Shown here piece by piece: positions 17,814-27,516 of a DNA stretch of 64,000 nucleotides. The notes beneath the pieces are model-generated. The model searched no databases and was not told the DNA's origin. It saw only the letters and a program-made list of their open reading frames with translations. The DNA is from Vibrio europaeus. GTDB lineage: Bacteria; Pseudomonadota; Gammaproteobacteria; Enterobacterales; Vibrionaceae. How positions within the stretch are numbered: the first letter of the stretch is position 1; each line of letters begins with the position of its first letter. Location: NCBI RefSeq assembly GCF_001695575.1, contig NZ_LUAX01000001.1, positions 1,426,001 through 1,490,000 of the forward strand. Reading direction: 5' to 3'. The translations under genes were made by a program, and so were the position numbers.

Positions 17814-19460
17814 ATGACATCGGAACATAAAACGGCTGACGTGAGTTTCGAGAGTTTACTCCGAATCTTCACCGTCCCAGAAGGACCAGACTCAACGCTA
17901 ACCAAGATCGAAGAGAAGCTGTCGCGCAACTTGAATAAGTTTTTGCGCGAGCACATCGTGGCAGAAGAAAAACCGCTGCGCGATATCGAAAAAGACTTTT
18001 CTCATGCGTCGATTCCAGAACAACCTGAATTCGTATCAGATCATACTCAGCATCTGCTCGATACATTAGTTTCCCATTCCGTTCATACCTCTGCGCCAAG
18101 CTTTATTGGTCATATGACTTCGGCACTGCCTTACTTCTTAATGCCGTTGTCGAAAATCATGATTGCGCTAAACCAGAACTTGGTGAAGATAGAGACGTCT
18201 AAAGCTTTCACACCTCTTGAACGTCAAGTTTTAGGCATGCTTCATCGCTTAATCTACGGTGAAAATGAAACGTTTTACAGCCAATGGATGCACAGTGCCA
18301 ACCACTCGTTAGGCGCATTCTGCTCCGGCGGCACTATCGCCAACATCACTGCACTTTGGGTTGCTCGAAACAATGCACTGAAAGCCACGGGCGAGTTCAA
18401 GGGCGTTGAGAAAGAAGGCTTGTTCAAAGCGATGAAATATTACGGCTATGAAGGTTTAGCCGTACTGGTTTCCGAGCGTGGTCACTATTCGCTTAAGAAA
18501 GCGGCCGATGTGCTAGGCATTGGTCAAGAAGGCTTAGTGGCAGTCAAAACAGACAATAACAACCGAATTTGCCCGCAATCTTTACAAGAGCGTATCACTG
18601 AGCTCAAAGCACAAAACATCAAACCATTTGCCGTGATTGGTGTCGCGGGCACGACGGAAACAGGCAGCATCGACCCACTCAAAGAAATCGCTCAGATTTG
18701 CCTAAAGGAAGATTGTCACTTCCACGTTGATGCGGCATGGGGTGGCGCGACTTTAATGTCAAATAACTATCGCCACCTACTCGATGGTGTTGAGCTGGCA
18801 GACTCTGTCACTATCGATGCGCACAAGCAGCTCTATATCCCAATGGGCGCCGGCATGGTGCTGTTCAAACAGCCTGATGCGATGAAGTCCATTGAACATC
18901 ATGCTCAGTATATTCTGCGTAAGGGCTCAAAAGATTTAGGCAGCCATACTCTTGAAGGCTCTCGTTCGGGAATGGCAATGTTGGTGTACGCGGCAATGCA
19001 TATCATTAGTCGCCCTGGTTATGAACTGCTCATCGATCAAAGTATCGAGAAGGCCAAGTTCTTTGCTAACCACATTGACCAACAACCTGATTTTGAACTG
19101 GTCTCCGAACCAGAGCTTTGCCTCCTAACTTATCGTTATCTACCTGAAAGAATTCGTATTGCGCTCGAACACTCAACAGGCAAACAGACGCAAGAACTCA
19201 ACGAATTACTTAACGAGCTGACTAAGTTTATCCAGAAACGCCAGCGCGAAACGGGCAAGTCTTTTGTCTCGCGTACCCGCTTAAACCCGGAAAAGTGGGA
19301 TCGTTTGAATACAATTGTCTTCCGAGTAGTGTTGGCTAACCCTTTGACTGGTTGCGATATTCTAAGTGCCGTGTTAGAAGAACAAAGAGAAATTGCTAAG
19401 CAAGCACCTAATCTTATGGCTAGAATTGAGAGCTTATCAGAGCGTATCCTTACTCCTTAG
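17814..19460 (+). CDS. panP: PLP-dependent aspartate 1-decarboxylase PanP
   Basis: PanP decarboxylates aspartate to beta-alanine, a pantothenate precursor, and replaces the pyruvoyl enzyme PanD in many vibrios. The 548 residues show the group II decarboxylase fold: SGGTIANITALWVARN (cofactor phosphate site), HVDAAWGG (D306) and the Schiff-base lysine K338 in TIDAHKQLYIPMGAG. The length and C-terminal region match the PanP subfamily rather than glutamate decarboxylases, as older annotations call it. No panBC genes are near. The start ATG 17814 has no strong ribosome-binding site. Confidence 0.88.
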   Translation: MTSEHKTADVSFESLLRIFTVPEGPDSTLTKIEEKLSRNLNKFLREHIVAEEKPLRDIEKDFSHASIPEQPEFVSDHTQHLLDTLVSHSVHTSAPSFIGHMTSALPYFLMPLSKIMIALNQNLVKIETSKAFTPLERQVLGMLHRLIYGENETFYSQWMHSANHSLGAFCSGGTIANITALWVARNNALKATGEFKGVEKEGLFKAMKYYGYEGLAVLVSERGHYSLKKAADVLGIGQEGLVAVKTDNNNRICPQSLQERITELKAQNIKPFAVIGVAGTTETGSIDPLKEIAQICLKEDCHFHVDAAWGGATLMSNNYRHLLDGVELADSVTIDAHKQLYIPMGAGMVLFKQPDAMKSIEHHAQYILRKGSKDLGSHTLEGSRSGMAMLVYAAMHIISRPGYELLIDQSIEKAKFFANHIDQQPDFELVSEPELCLLTYRYLPERIRIALEHSTGKQTQELNELLNELTKFIQKRQRETGKSFVSRTRLNPEKWDRLNTIVFRVVLANPLTGCDILSAVLEEQREIAKQAPNLMARIESLSERILTP

Positions 19461-19753
19461 TTATAAACTGAAATTTTATTTCTAGAAAAATGTAATTTCT
19501 CTATCAAGACGAGCCGCAAAAATGAAATTTCAAACCACAGAATCGGTATTTCTGTAGTTTAGACAAAATTTTGTTTGAGGCTTGTCATATAATAGCCAAT
19601 TGCCTTGTAGAAAAGTTGCCGTAAACCTTTTGCTTAGGTTTATACTGGTTCCATGGCGCTGGATTGCACTTACCTTTTTGGGCAACACTTTGTTCCCCAT
19701 CACTAATATTCGGGTATATCCAGTGAGTTGTTCTCTATACCCTCGTGAACACT

Positions 19754-20608
19754 ATGAACACATTAGAAAAAATTCAAAAAAACCTAGAAAACTTTAGCAA
19801 GTCTGAGCGTAAAGTTGCCGAAGTCATCATGGCATCGCCACAAACTGCTATCCATTCTAGTATTGCTACACTGGCAAAAATGGCTGATGTAAGTGAGCCA
19901 ACTGTTAACCGCTTCTGTCGTCGTTTGGATACCAAAGGTTTTCCAGACTTTAAACTTCATCTTGCTCAAAGCTTGGCTAACGGTACCCCTTACGTTAACC
20001 GAAATGTTGAAGAAGATGATGGCCCTGATGCATACACGCATAAGATTTTCGAATCTACGATGGCGTGTTTGGATGTCGCTAAGAACAGCTTAGATCCAAT
20101 GCAGGTTAATCGCGCCGTCGATTTGCTCACTCAGGCAAAACGCATCTCATTTTTCGGTTTGGGTGCTTCATCTGCTGTCGCTAAAGATGCGCAAAACAAG
20201 TTCATTCGCTTCAACATTCCAATTACTTGCTTTGAAGACATCGTCATGCAGCGCATGAGCTGTATCAACTGTACTGACAACGATGTGATTGTACTGATTT
20301 CTCACACTGGCCGAACTAAGAGCCAAGTCGAGATTGCCAACCTAGCACGTGAGAACGGTGCAACGGTCATCGCCATCACCGCTAAAGACTCACCGCTAGA
20401 TAAAGCAAGTTCGTTGTCTATCTCACTCGATGTGCCAGAAGATACCGACGTTTATATGCCAATGGCGAGCCGTGTTGTGCAAATGACGGTGATTGACGTT
20501 CTAGCAACAGGCTTCACTCTACGCCGAGGGACTGGATTTCGCGAAAACCTCAAGCGTGTTAAAGATGTCTTGAAAGACTCTCGTTACGACAAGCTTTCCC
20601 AACTCTAA
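19754..20608 (+). CDS. hexR: HexR, RpiR-family regulator of central carbon metabolism
   Basis: HexR binds 2-keto-3-deoxy-6-phosphogluconate and controls glycolytic and Entner-Doudoroff genes. From ATG 19754 (MNTLEKIQKNLENFSKSERK) it has 284 residues; GTG at 19745 is a less likely start. The N-terminal RpiR helix-turn-helix (IATLAKMADVSEPTVNRFCRRL) is followed by a SIS sugar-phosphate domain (ISFFGLGASSAVAKDAQ, VLISHTGRTKSQVEIA). The 293 bases upstream hold a TATAAT at 19588-19593, but I find no full HexR palindrome there. Confidence 0.93.
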   Translation: MNTLEKIQKNLENFSKSERKVAEVIMASPQTAIHSSIATLAKMADVSEPTVNRFCRRLDTKGFPDFKLHLAQSLANGTPYVNRNVEEDDGPDAYTHKIFESTMACLDVAKNSLDPMQVNRAVDLLTQAKRISFFGLGASSAVAKDAQNKFIRFNIPITCFEDIVMQRMSCINCTDNDVIVLISHTGRTKSQVEIANLARENGATVIAITAKDSPLDKASSLSISLDVPEDTDVYMPMASRVVQMTVIDVLATGFTLRRGTGFRENLKRVKDVLKDSRYDKLSQL

Positions 20609-20613
20609 TAAAT

Positions 20614-20638
20614 CGGAGCACTCAGTGCTCCGTTTTTT
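20614..20638 (+). terminator. Terminator of hexR
   Basis: CGGAGCAC-TCA-GTGCTCCG followed by six T. It is a perfect 8-bp stem and also lies behind the convergent dehydrogenase gene. Confidence 0.9.
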
Positions 20639-20665
20639 CTTTTGCGACTTGTTCATCAAGCACGC

Positions 20666-21916
20666 TCAGCTGTCTTGATAACTACCTTGATCTTTCTTGT
20701 CGCCCACAGAAACCACTCTAGCATTTGACTCTTGCTTGCGATTCTCCGCTTTCCTACAGCTTTCTTGACACTGGCAAACTTGGCGTAAGATATAGGTTAA
20801 GCGTTCTTTGGTCAGTGGCAGTGGATTGCCTTTAATGGCGACTGATTTAAGCGCGTCATCGGCAACTTTTTCGAAAGAGGTCGTACATATGCCGAAACTA
20901 TCAAGTTTGGGTAACGCCAGTTTTTCTAACATCATATTGACCCACAGAATGGCATCGTCGCGGCAAGCGTTAACCCTCCCAGTTAGGATTTGGGCTACCT
21001 TAGAGTATCGATGCAGTACATCTCCTCTTCCTGCCCGTTTTGCAGCTTTAATGTTTTCAGTCATCACAAACGGCACCAATCTACCTGTAATAACACTATG
21101 CGGAGCATCAAGCTTGCCACCCAAGGCAGAGGCTAGCCCGTGGGCTGCGCCCAATTTCGCATTGGTTATCGCCATACCACCGAGCATGGCAGCAAAAGAA
21201 ATATCCGCTCTCGCCTTATAGTCATCTTGCAAACAAGCGGGCAGTATCGATTGACTGAGCCTGCGTAATCCCTCTTCACAAATCATGTCAGTTAACGGGT
21301 TGGGATCGCCGCACACATATGCTTCCATTAAATGGGTGAACGCATCCATGGCTCCGCGTCCTGACGTTAACTTATCCGTTCCATAAGTTAATGTGGGATC
21401 AATGATTGCCACGTCAGCAAGCATATCAGGACTACGCAGGCTGACTTTGACTTGGTCTTGTCCTGAACGCAGCACAGCATTGCGCGTGACTTCAGAACCC
21501 GTACTTGCGGTGGTTGGAATAGCAATAAATGGAATTGGCTTTGACTTAAGCGGTACGTTACGCCCTACTACCTCAACATAATCATAGACATCGCCTTGAT
21601 TAGGGATAACTGCAGCCAGCGCTTTGCCCATATCGAGAACACTACCTCCACCTATCGCGATGACCATGTCAGGTTTAAATTTTCGCCCCACCAAGGCAGT
21701 CTCTTCGATCATGGTAATATTAGGCTCACCACTGATCGCGACGTGTTGATAGCGCATATTTTGCTGTTTAATGTAGTGAAGAATTGATGAAGCGCGGTCG
21801 GTATTTTTACCAGTCACAAGAAGGACACTATAACCATACTGGTTGATAACGGATAACGAGGATTGTAATGCACCCTCCCCAAAAATGATTCGGGTCGAGG
21901 TCATAAACTGGAACAT
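20666..21916 (-). CDS. Iron-containing (type III) alcohol dehydrogenase
   Basis: This metal- and NAD(P)-dependent dehydrogenase of about 416 residues starts at ATG 21916 (MFQFMTSTRIIFGEGAL), which fits the family N-terminus and has GGGAG ten bases upstream. The frame is open for a further 109 codons, but that part has no similarity and runs into the grxA control region. Nucleotide binding is shown by IAIGGGSVLDMGKALAA and IPTTASTGSEVT; the metal-site histidines are in GAAHGLASALGGKLDAPHSVITG. The C-terminal tail after LRQVCQCQ is polar and not conserved. The substrate is unknown. Confidence 0.88.
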   Translation of the reverse strand: MFQFMTSTRIIFGEGALQSSLSVINQYGYSVLLVTGKNTDRASSILHYIKQQNMRYQHVAISGEPNITMIEETALVGRKFKPDMVIAIGGGSVLDMGKALAAVIPNQGDVYDYVEVVGRNVPLKSKPIPFIAIPTTASTGSEVTRNAVLRSGQDQVKVSLRSPDMLADVAIIDPTLTYGTDKLTSGRGAMDAFTHLMEAYVCGDPNPLTDMICEEGLRRLSQSILPACLQDDYKARADISFAAMLGGMAITNAKLGAAHGLASALGGKLDAPHSVITGRLVPFVMTENIKAAKRAGRGDVLHRYSKVAQILTGRVNACRDDAILWVNMMLEKLALPKLDSFGICTTSFEKVADDALKSVAIKGNPLPLTKERLTYILRQVCQCQESCRKAENRKQESNARVVSVGDKKDQGSYQDS

Positions 21917-22183
21917 ACTCAACACACTCCCTGTGACAACCGAGTAATAAGCTTGCACTGAATCAAACGAAATAAACATGACGTAGTGCAACTTGTCAGC
22001 AAAAGCCTTTATTTTTATAGGGCTTTCTCGACTTACCGCACACACAAGAGGCAATATTGACAAGGTGAAAGGATACTTTTTGTTCAATAGGATTTGCCTA
22101 TCAAAACAAGAGGCAAATCGCTCTTTATTTCCGCCCATGAATCGGGCATAGTTGCACTTAACAAAATACAGGAGAAAGAGAAT

Positions 22184-22450
22184 ATGTTCGTAGTTATCTT
22201 TGGTCGCCCAGCTTGTCCTTACTGTGTTCGTGCAAAAGAGCACGCTGAAGCACTAAAAGCTAAACGCGATGATTTCAACTACCGCTACGTAGACATTCAC
22301 GCAGAAGGCATTTCTAAAGCGGACCTAGAGAAAACGGTAGGTAAGCCTGTAGAAACTGTTCCTCAAATCTTCATCGACCAAGATCACATCGGTGGCTGCG
22401 ACGAATTCGAAGCTTACGCAAAAGAGCACCTAGGTCTATTTGACGAGTAA
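22184..22450 (+). CDS. grxA: Glutaredoxin 1
   Basis: This 88-residue glutaredoxin has the dithiol active site CPYC (GRPACPYCVRAKEHAE), the cis-proline segment ETVPQIFIDQ and the GGCDEFEAY glutathione-site block. It reduces ribonucleotide reductase and mixed disulphides with glutathione. ATG 22184 follows CAGGAGAAAGAG and is the clear start; the frame stays open 90 bases further without support. The neighbour ybjL is next to grxA in E. coli too. Confidence 0.95.
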   Translation: MFVVIFGRPACPYCVRAKEHAEALKAKRDDFNYRYVDIHAEGISKADLEKTVGKPVETVPQIFIDQDHIGGCDEFEAYAKEHLGLFDE

Positions 22451-22468
22451 TCGCCCAGATTCTATAAG

Positions 22469-22496
22469 AGCCGCTTATCAATAAGCGGCTTTTTTG
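22469..22496 (+). terminator. Terminator of grxA
   Basis: AGCCGCTTA pairs with TAAGCGGCT, followed by six T, directly after grxA. Confidence 0.92.
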
Positions 22497-22640
22497 TGCC
22501 TGAATCTAAACCAATTTACTCATTTCATTGCCTAAGTCAGCTAATCGTAAATTATAAAAATTTTCACTTATCTTTTTGCAATATTCAGATACAATTCGCA
22601 CACTTAACCTTTTCCCTCGGCACCAAGACAAGAATTGCCC

Positions 22641-24323
22641 GTGAACATTGACGTCGTACACTTGCTCGAACAAAACCCTATTCTTCTCATCTTCGTTGTA
22701 CTAGCGATCGGCCTAGGCATCGGCAAAATTCGCTTTGGTAACTTGCAGTTAGGCAACTCCATTGGCGTATTAATCACCTCGCTCGTGATGGGTCACCTTG
22801 GTTTTAGTTTTAATGCTGAAGCATTGACTATCGGCTTTATGCTGTTTATCTACTGCGTTGGTATCGAAGCAGGTCCAAACTTCTTCGGTATTTTTTTCCG
22901 CGATGGTAAACACTACTTCATCTTAAGCTTAGTGGTGCTCTCTACTGCGCTTTGTATTACCTACTATGCTAGCCACTATATGGGCTTAGATTTTGGTTTA
23001 TCAGCAGGTATGATGGCCGGTGCGTTAACCTCAACGCCCGTACTGGTAGGTGCGCAAGACGCTCTCAATTCCGGACTTGCCACTACGCCACGTAACATGG
23101 ACTTTAACCAAGTCATCGAAAACTTGTCGGTGGGTTATGCAATGGCCTATTTGATTGGCCTGATCAGTATGATTATGTTCGCCAAGCTTCTGCCTAAACT
23201 GCAAAAGCAAAACCTATCAGACTCCGCACAGCAAATCGCACAAGAGCGCGGACTGGGTAGTTCAGGACAACGCAAAGTTTACTTACCTATCATTCGTGCA
23301 TACCGAGTAGGTCAAGAACTGATCGATTGGATCGACGGCAAAAACTTACGTGAACTCGGTATTTACCGTCAAACAGGGTGCTATATCGAGCGAATTCGAC
23401 GTAATGGCATTCTTGCCCACCCAGACGGTGACGCAATTCTGCAACAAGGAGACGAAATCGCACTAGTTGGTTTCCCTGATAGTCACGCTCGTCTTGATCC
23501 AAGCTTCCGCAACGGAAAAGAGGTCTTCGATCGCAACCTTCTTGATCTGCGTATTGTCGAAGAAGAGATTGTAGTAAAGAGCGACTCAATTGCTGGTAAA
23601 CGTCTGTCAGATCTTAACCTATCTGAATTTGGCTGTTTCCTAAACCGCGTTGTCCGCGCTCAAATCGAAATGCCAATGGATCTGGACATTGTGCTCGCTA
23701 AGGGCGACATCCTACAGGTCAGTGGCGAAAAGAGCCGCGTGCATGGTCTTGCCGAAAAAATTGGTTTCATTTCGATCCATAGCCAAATGGCAGACTTGCT
23801 CGCATTTTGTAGCTTCTTCATCCTTGGCGTTATGTTTGGTTTGATCACCATGACATTCGGTCAAGTCTCCTTTGGACTGGGTAATGCGGTAGGCCTATTG
23901 CTTTCCGGTATTACACTAGGCTTTTTACGTGCCAACCACCCGACCTTTGGTTATGTACCTCAGGGGGCGCTAAACATGGTCAAAGATCTGGGTTTAATGT
24001 TCTTTATGGTGGGGATCGGGCTGAGTGCAGGTGGCAAAATGTTTGAGCATCTCTCTCAGGTTGGCTTACAGGTGATTGGTCTCTCCTTCGTGATCAGTGT
24101 GGTGCCCGTTGTTGTCGCTTACTTAGTCGGTGCCTACCTACTCAAGATGAACCGAGCACTGCTGTTTGGGGCAATTATTGGCGCACGTACATGCGCACCA
24201 GCTATGGACATTGTTAACGACTACGCTAAGTCTACCATTCCTGCATTGGGTTACGCGGGTACTTATGCGATAGCCAATATCCTGATGACTCTTGCTGGTA
24301 CCGTACTCATTATCTTGAGCTAA
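22641..24323 (+). CDS. ybjL: YbjL-type transporter of the aspartate:alanine exchanger family
   Basis: This 560-residue inner-membrane protein has two hydrophobic halves of about five helices each ([26 protein letters not shown]) flanking two cytoplasmic RCK/TrkA-C domains ([21 protein letters not shown] and [21 protein letters not shown]). This is the AAEx architecture. The start GTG 22641 ([13 protein letters not shown]) matches the V. cholerae homologue as I recall it; a TTG at 22635 is also in frame. E. coli YbjL is linked to glutamate export in some work, but the substrate here is not proven. Confidence 0.9.
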   Translation: MNIDVVHLLEQNPILLIFVVLAIGLGIGKIRFGNLQLGNSIGVLITSLVMGHLGFSFNAEALTIGFMLFIYCVGIEAGPNFFGIFFRDGKHYFILSLVVLSTALCITYYASHYMGLDFGLSAGMMAGALTSTPVLVGAQDALNSGLATTPRNMDFNQVIENLSVGYAMAYLIGLISMIMFAKLLPKLQKQNLSDSAQQIAQERGLGSSGQRKVYLPIIRAYRVGQELIDWIDGKNLRELGIYRQTGCYIERIRRNGILAHPDGDAILQQGDEIALVGFPDSHARLDPSFRNGKEVFDRNLLDLRIVEEEIVVKSDSIAGKRLSDLNLSEFGCFLNRVVRAQIEMPMDLDIVLAKGDILQVSGEKSRVHGLAEKIGFISIHSQMADLLAFCSFFILGVMFGLITMTFGQVSFGLGNAVGLLLSGITLGFLRANHPTFGYVPQGALNMVKDLGLMFFMVGIGLSAGGKMFEHLSQVGLQVIGLSFVISVVPVVVAYLVGAYLLKMNRALLFGAIIGARTCAPAMDIVNDYAKSTIPALGYAGTYAIANILMTLAGTVLIILS

Positions 24324-24344
24324 CCTCATAATCTCAGCGAATAA

Positions 24345-24371
24345 AAAAGGCTTCCGATTGGAAGCCTTTTC
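24345..24371. terminator. Bidirectional terminator between ybjL and the ABC operon
   Basis: AAAAGGCTTCC pairs with GGAAGCCTTTT around a GATT loop. It is symmetric and serves both convergent units. Confidence 0.92.
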
Positions 24372-24394
24372 TGTGTTTGTCATATTGAGCTCTG

Positions 24395-25072
24395 TTAGCT
24401 TAGCGGTCTGAGGTAAGCTAGGAAACGTTTTTCGGCAAACTTGAAGCAAGCAAGAATGATGAAAGTCAGTGCCATATAGAACAGACCTGCGGTCAAAAAC
24501 GATTCAAATGGCGCGTAGTAGCGTGAGTTTACTAGGCGAGCAGCACCTGTTAGGTCGACAATAGTAACAATACCCGCGACAGCACTACCGTGGAGCATAA
24601 AGATCACTTCATTACTGTAAGCTGGCAGTGCACGACGCAGTGCGCTCGGCAGAATAATACGTCGATAGGTTTGAAATGTACTCATACCATAGGCTTTCGC
24701 TGCTTCCACTTCACCTTTCGGTAAGCCGTTGATTGCACCGCGAATAATCTCAGCAGTATAAGCAGAAGTGTTAAGCACGAATGCCACTAGTGCGCAGAAC
24801 CAAGCGTTCTCCCAAAGGGTATCCTTCACAGGGAAAAACTGATCCATACCGTAATAAATCAGATACAGCTGCACGAGCAACGGCGTACCACGGAAAAAGT
24901 AGATAAATGCCCAGCTCGGTCCGTTAAACAAATAGTTATGACTATTGCGCGCTACACCGAGTGGGATTGCGACAACTAATCCAATAATAAGCGCTAGCCC
25001 GACTAGCCATGTGGTGGTCCACAAGCCATCTAGATAAATCGGGAAGCTTTCTAAAATCAGTGAAAAGTCCAT
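24395..25072 (-). CDS. Polar amino acid ABC transporter permease (HisM/ArtM type)
   Basis: This is the second permease of a basic-amino-acid importer, 225 residues, with about five transmembrane helices and the cytoplasmic coupling loop EIIRGAINGLPKGEVEAAKAYGMS (EAA motif). It resembles HisM/AotM. Its ATG lies three bases after the stop of the other permease, with AGGT a few bases upstream. It is the last gene of the four-gene unit and ends near the bidirectional terminator. Confidence 0.92.
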   Translation of the reverse strand: MDFSLILESFPIYLDGLWTTTWLVGLALIIGLVVAIPLGVARNSHNYLFNGPSWAFIYFFRGTPLLVQLYLIYYGMDQFFPVKDTLWENAWFCALVAFVLNTSAYTAEIIRGAINGLPKGEVEAAKAYGMSTFQTYRRIILPSALRRALPAYSNEVIFMLHGSAVAGIVTIVDLTGAARLVNSRYYAPFESFLTAGLFYMALTFIILACFKFAEKRFLAYLRPLS

Positions 25073-25075
25073 TCT

Positions 25076-25816
25076 TTACCTCGCATGAATACTGAATTTG
25101 CGCTCTACCATTTTCAGGAACCCTGTCGAGACACTGGTAAAGAATAAGAAAATAATTGCAACCGCCATGTAGAAGGTAAATGGCATCTTGGTCGAGCCAG
25201 CAGCAAGCGAGCTCATACGCACCATGTCTTCAAGGCCGATAATTGAAACAAGCGCTGTTGTTTTCAAAAGAACGAGCCAGTTGTTACCAAAGCCTGGCAA
25301 AGCGTGACGGATCATCTGCGGCAACAGGATGCGACGAAACGCAAGCACTGGGCTCATGCCGTAGGCTTTAGCGGCTTCCAACTCTCCTTTATCGACCGCC
25401 ATTATTGCACCACGGAAGGTCTCCGCCATGTATGCGCCAAAGATAAAGCCAATGGTAAGTACGCCTGCGATAAACGGGCTGACATCAATATAGTCAGGTA
25501 AGTATGAGGTCCATTCATGGTTCGGATCGCTTGAAGCAAACCATTCATTTAATGTTTCGTTGATGGAATACAAACTGTTGTTAAGAAGAATTTGTCCACC
25601 AAAGAAAATCAACATCATGAGGACTAAGTCGGGGATACCACGAATCACTGTGGTATAAAGCGTCGCGATTGCTCTAGCCCAGCGATACGGGGCCATTTTA
25701 GCTAATGCACCTAGCATGCCTAAAATCATCGCTAACAATAGCGATAACAGCGCGACTTCGATGGTCACTACGGCCCCTTTTAATATCGAGGCTTCATATC
25801 CTTGTAGATCCAGCAT
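25076..25816 (-). CDS. Polar amino acid ABC transporter permease (HisQ/ArtQ type)
   Basis: This is the first permease subunit, 246 residues: five hydrophobic helices and the EAA loop AETFRGAIMAVDKGELEAAKAYGMS, with GFGNNWLVLLKTTALVSIIGLEDMVR typical of HisQ/AotQ. It pairs with the next gene to form the channel in the inner membrane. It begins 88 bases after the binding-protein gene. Confidence 0.92.
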   Translation of the reverse strand: MLDLQGYEASILKGAVVTIEVALLSLLLAMILGMLGALAKMAPYRWARAIATLYTTVIRGIPDLVLMMLIFFGGQILLNNSLYSINETLNEWFASSDPNHEWTSYLPDYIDVSPFIAGVLTIGFIFGAYMAETFRGAIMAVDKGELEAAKAYGMSPVLAFRRILLPQMIRHALPGFGNNWLVLLKTTALVSIIGLEDMVRMSSLAAGSTKMPFTFYMAVAIIFLFFTSVSTGFLKMVERKFSIHAR

Positions 25817-25903
25817 AGGTAAGTTCCTGATCCCTAAACTTTATAAAATTCGACCGTTGGCTACTACTCCTAGGAACAAGAACCAACGGTCGCTTAGCAA
25901 CGA

Positions 25904-26674
25904 TTACTGACCGTAAACGTCGTAGTTGAAGTATTTAGCAGCGATGTCTTGGTAAACACCTTTCTCACGTAGAGATAGAATAGCTGCGTCTAACTTCTTA
26001 GTTAGGTCTTTGTCTTGCTTACGAACAGCGATACCGAAACCGTCACCGAACCACTTAGGATTAGTTAGTGATGGACCAACGAATTCGTATGCTTCACCAC
26101 CTGCTTTGTTCAGTACGCCTTCTTCAAGCGCTGACGCATCACCCAGTACCGCAACGACACGACCGTTAGCAAGATCTAGGTAAGCTTCATCAAAAGAGCC
26201 GTAACGAACGATTTCTACTTTGTCACCGTAGTTGTCTGTTAGGTACTTGTCGTGAGTTGTTGCACGTTGTACCGCAATTTTTTGGCCAGCTAGATTGTCA
26301 AAGTCTAAGCCAGCGCCTTTCTTAGCGATGAATTTGTTCGGAATAAGTGCGTATTTGCCAGTGAAATCAACTTTCTTCTTACGCTCTTCAGTAATAGACA
26401 TTGCAGCAATGATTGCATCGTATTTACGAGCTAGTAGTGAAGGAATAATGCCATCCCAATCCTGAGCTACGATCTTACACTTCACCTGCATTTCAGTACA
26501 AAGCGCGTTCGCCATGTCTACATCAAAGCCTTTTAGAGAACCATCAGCCTCTGTCCAGCTAAACGGAGGGTAAGCACCTTCAATACCGAAGCGAACTGTT
26601 TTCCATTCTTTCGCTTGCGCTACGCCAGATACCGCAGTCGCTGCCAGTGTTGCTGCTAATAACCACTTTTTCAT
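25904..26674 (-). CDS. Periplasmic binding protein for basic amino acids (LAO/AotJ type)
   Basis: This is the solute-binding subunit, 256 residues from ATG 26674. AGGAG stands seven bases before this ATG and only one base before an earlier ATG at 26680, so the shorter form is chosen. A signal peptide (MKKWLLAATLAATAVSGVAQA) is followed by VRFGIEGAYPPFSW, GFDVDMANALC, WDGIIPSLLARKYDAIIAAMSIT and KYALIPNKF, the LAO/HisJ family blocks. Expected ligands are arginine, ornithine, lysine or histidine. Two cysteines in ALCTEMQVKCK match the disulphide of HisJ-like proteins. Confidence 0.92.
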   Translation of the reverse strand: MKKWLLAATLAATAVSGVAQAKEWKTVRFGIEGAYPPFSWTEADGSLKGFDVDMANALCTEMQVKCKIVAQDWDGIIPSLLARKYDAIIAAMSITEERKKKVDFTGKYALIPNKFIAKKGAGLDFDNLAGQKIAVQRATTHDKYLTDNYGDKVEIVRYGSFDEAYLDLANGRVVAVLGDASALEEGVLNKAGGEAYEFVGPSLTNPKWFGDGFGIAVRKQDKDLTKKLDAAILSLREKGVYQDIAAKYFNYDVYGQ

Positions 26675-26730
26675 TTCCATACTCCTGTGATTGTGATTCT
26701 TATTTTTTAACTTGGTTGTTGGTTGTGTTT

Positions 26731-26743
26731 GCCGCTAAGCGGC
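26731..26743 (-). other. Intercistronic hairpin between ATPase and binding-protein genes
   Basis: GCCGC-TTA-GCGGC on the minus strand is a perfect 5-bp GC-rich stem without a T-run, just after the ATPase stop. In such operons an element here often raises binding-protein mRNA over the ATPase message; that role is inferred. Confidence 0.45.
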
Positions 26744-26745
26744 GA

Positions 26746-27516
26746 TTAATAAATTGATGAGATAAACTGCTGCAGACGCTCTGAGTCCGGATTAGTAAAG
26801 AGTTTAGCTGGGTTACCCTGCTCTTCCACTAAACCTTGGTGTAAGAACATCACATGGTTCGATACGTCACGAGCGAAGGCCATTTCGTGAGTCACAACTA
26901 ACATAGTTCGACCTTCTTCAGCCAAGTCACGCATAACGCCAAGCACTTCGCCAACGAGCTCTGGATCAAGTGCTGATGTTGGTTCATCAAACAGCATGAC
27001 TTCAGGGTCTACCGCTAACGCACGAGCGATAGCAGCGCGTTGCTGCTGACCACCCGATAAGTGACCCGGGTAATAATCTTTACGCTCGTACAAACCCACT
27101 TTCTTTAATAGGATTTCTGCGTTTTCGATCGCTTGAGCTTTAGGTACACCCAATACATGTACAGGTGCCTCGATGACATTTTCGAGCACTGTCATGTGTG
27201 ACCAGAGGTTGAATCCTTGGAAAACCATAGCAAGACGCGAACGGATACGTTGAACTTGCTTTTCATTGGCAGGAACCGCCTCACCTTGGCGATTGTTTTT
27301 CATTTGAATCAACTCACCGTTAACCCAAATCTCGCCTTCAGTGGGTGTTTCAAGAAGGTTTATACATCTAAGAAAGGTACTTTTACCGGAACCTGATGAA
27401 CCGATAATAGAAATGACGTCCCCTTTGTGAGCTTCTAACGAGATGCCCTTTAAAACTTCATTTTGTCCGAATGTTTTGTGCAGTTCTTTTATGTCCAGCG
27501 CTGGTACATCTTTCAT
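26746..27516 (-). CDS. Polar amino acid ABC transporter ATPase (HisP type)
   Basis: This 256-residue ATPase energises the importer: Walker A GSSGSGKST, Q-loop MVFQGFNLWSHMTVLENV, signature LSGGQQQR, Walker B VMLFDEPTSALD and switch His in VVTHEMAFARD. The wording FNLWSHMTVLENVIEAPVHVLG is close to HisP. It is the first gene of the unit (ATPase, binding protein, two permeases), with GGGAG nine bases before ATG. The 670-base upstream region is shared with the divergent DUF3360 gene. Confidence 0.94.
   Translation of the reverse strand: MKDVPALDIKELHKTFGQNEVLKGISLEAHKGDVISIIGSSGSGKSTFLRCINLLETPTEGEIWVNGELIQMKNNRQGEAVPANEKQVQRIRSRLAMVFQGFNLWSHMTVLENVIEAPVHVLGVPKAQAIENAEILLKKVGLYERKDYYPGHLSGGQQQRAAIARALAVDPEVMLFDEPTSALDPELVGEVLGVMRDLAEEGRTMLVVTHEMAFARDVSNHVMFLHQGLVEEQGNPAKLFTNPDSERLQQFISSIY

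Noticed and set aside
19461..19753. HexR autoregulatory palindrome
   Set aside because: Only a left half (TGTAATTT near 19489) is seen; the right half does not fit.
19582..19797. 71-codon frame before hexR
   Set aside because: It starts with TTG without a ribosome-binding site, overlaps hexR out of frame and resembles no protein.
22094..22183. Upstream extension of grxA
   Set aside because: Glutaredoxin 1 starts at MFVVIFGRPAC, and a good AGGAG site precedes ATG 22184.
21917..22243. N-terminal extension of the alcohol dehydrogenase reading frame to 525 residues
   Set aside because: The extra 109 residues show no family similarity, run across the grxA upstream region and lack a ribosome-binding site. 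ATG 21916 gives the normal family N-terminus.
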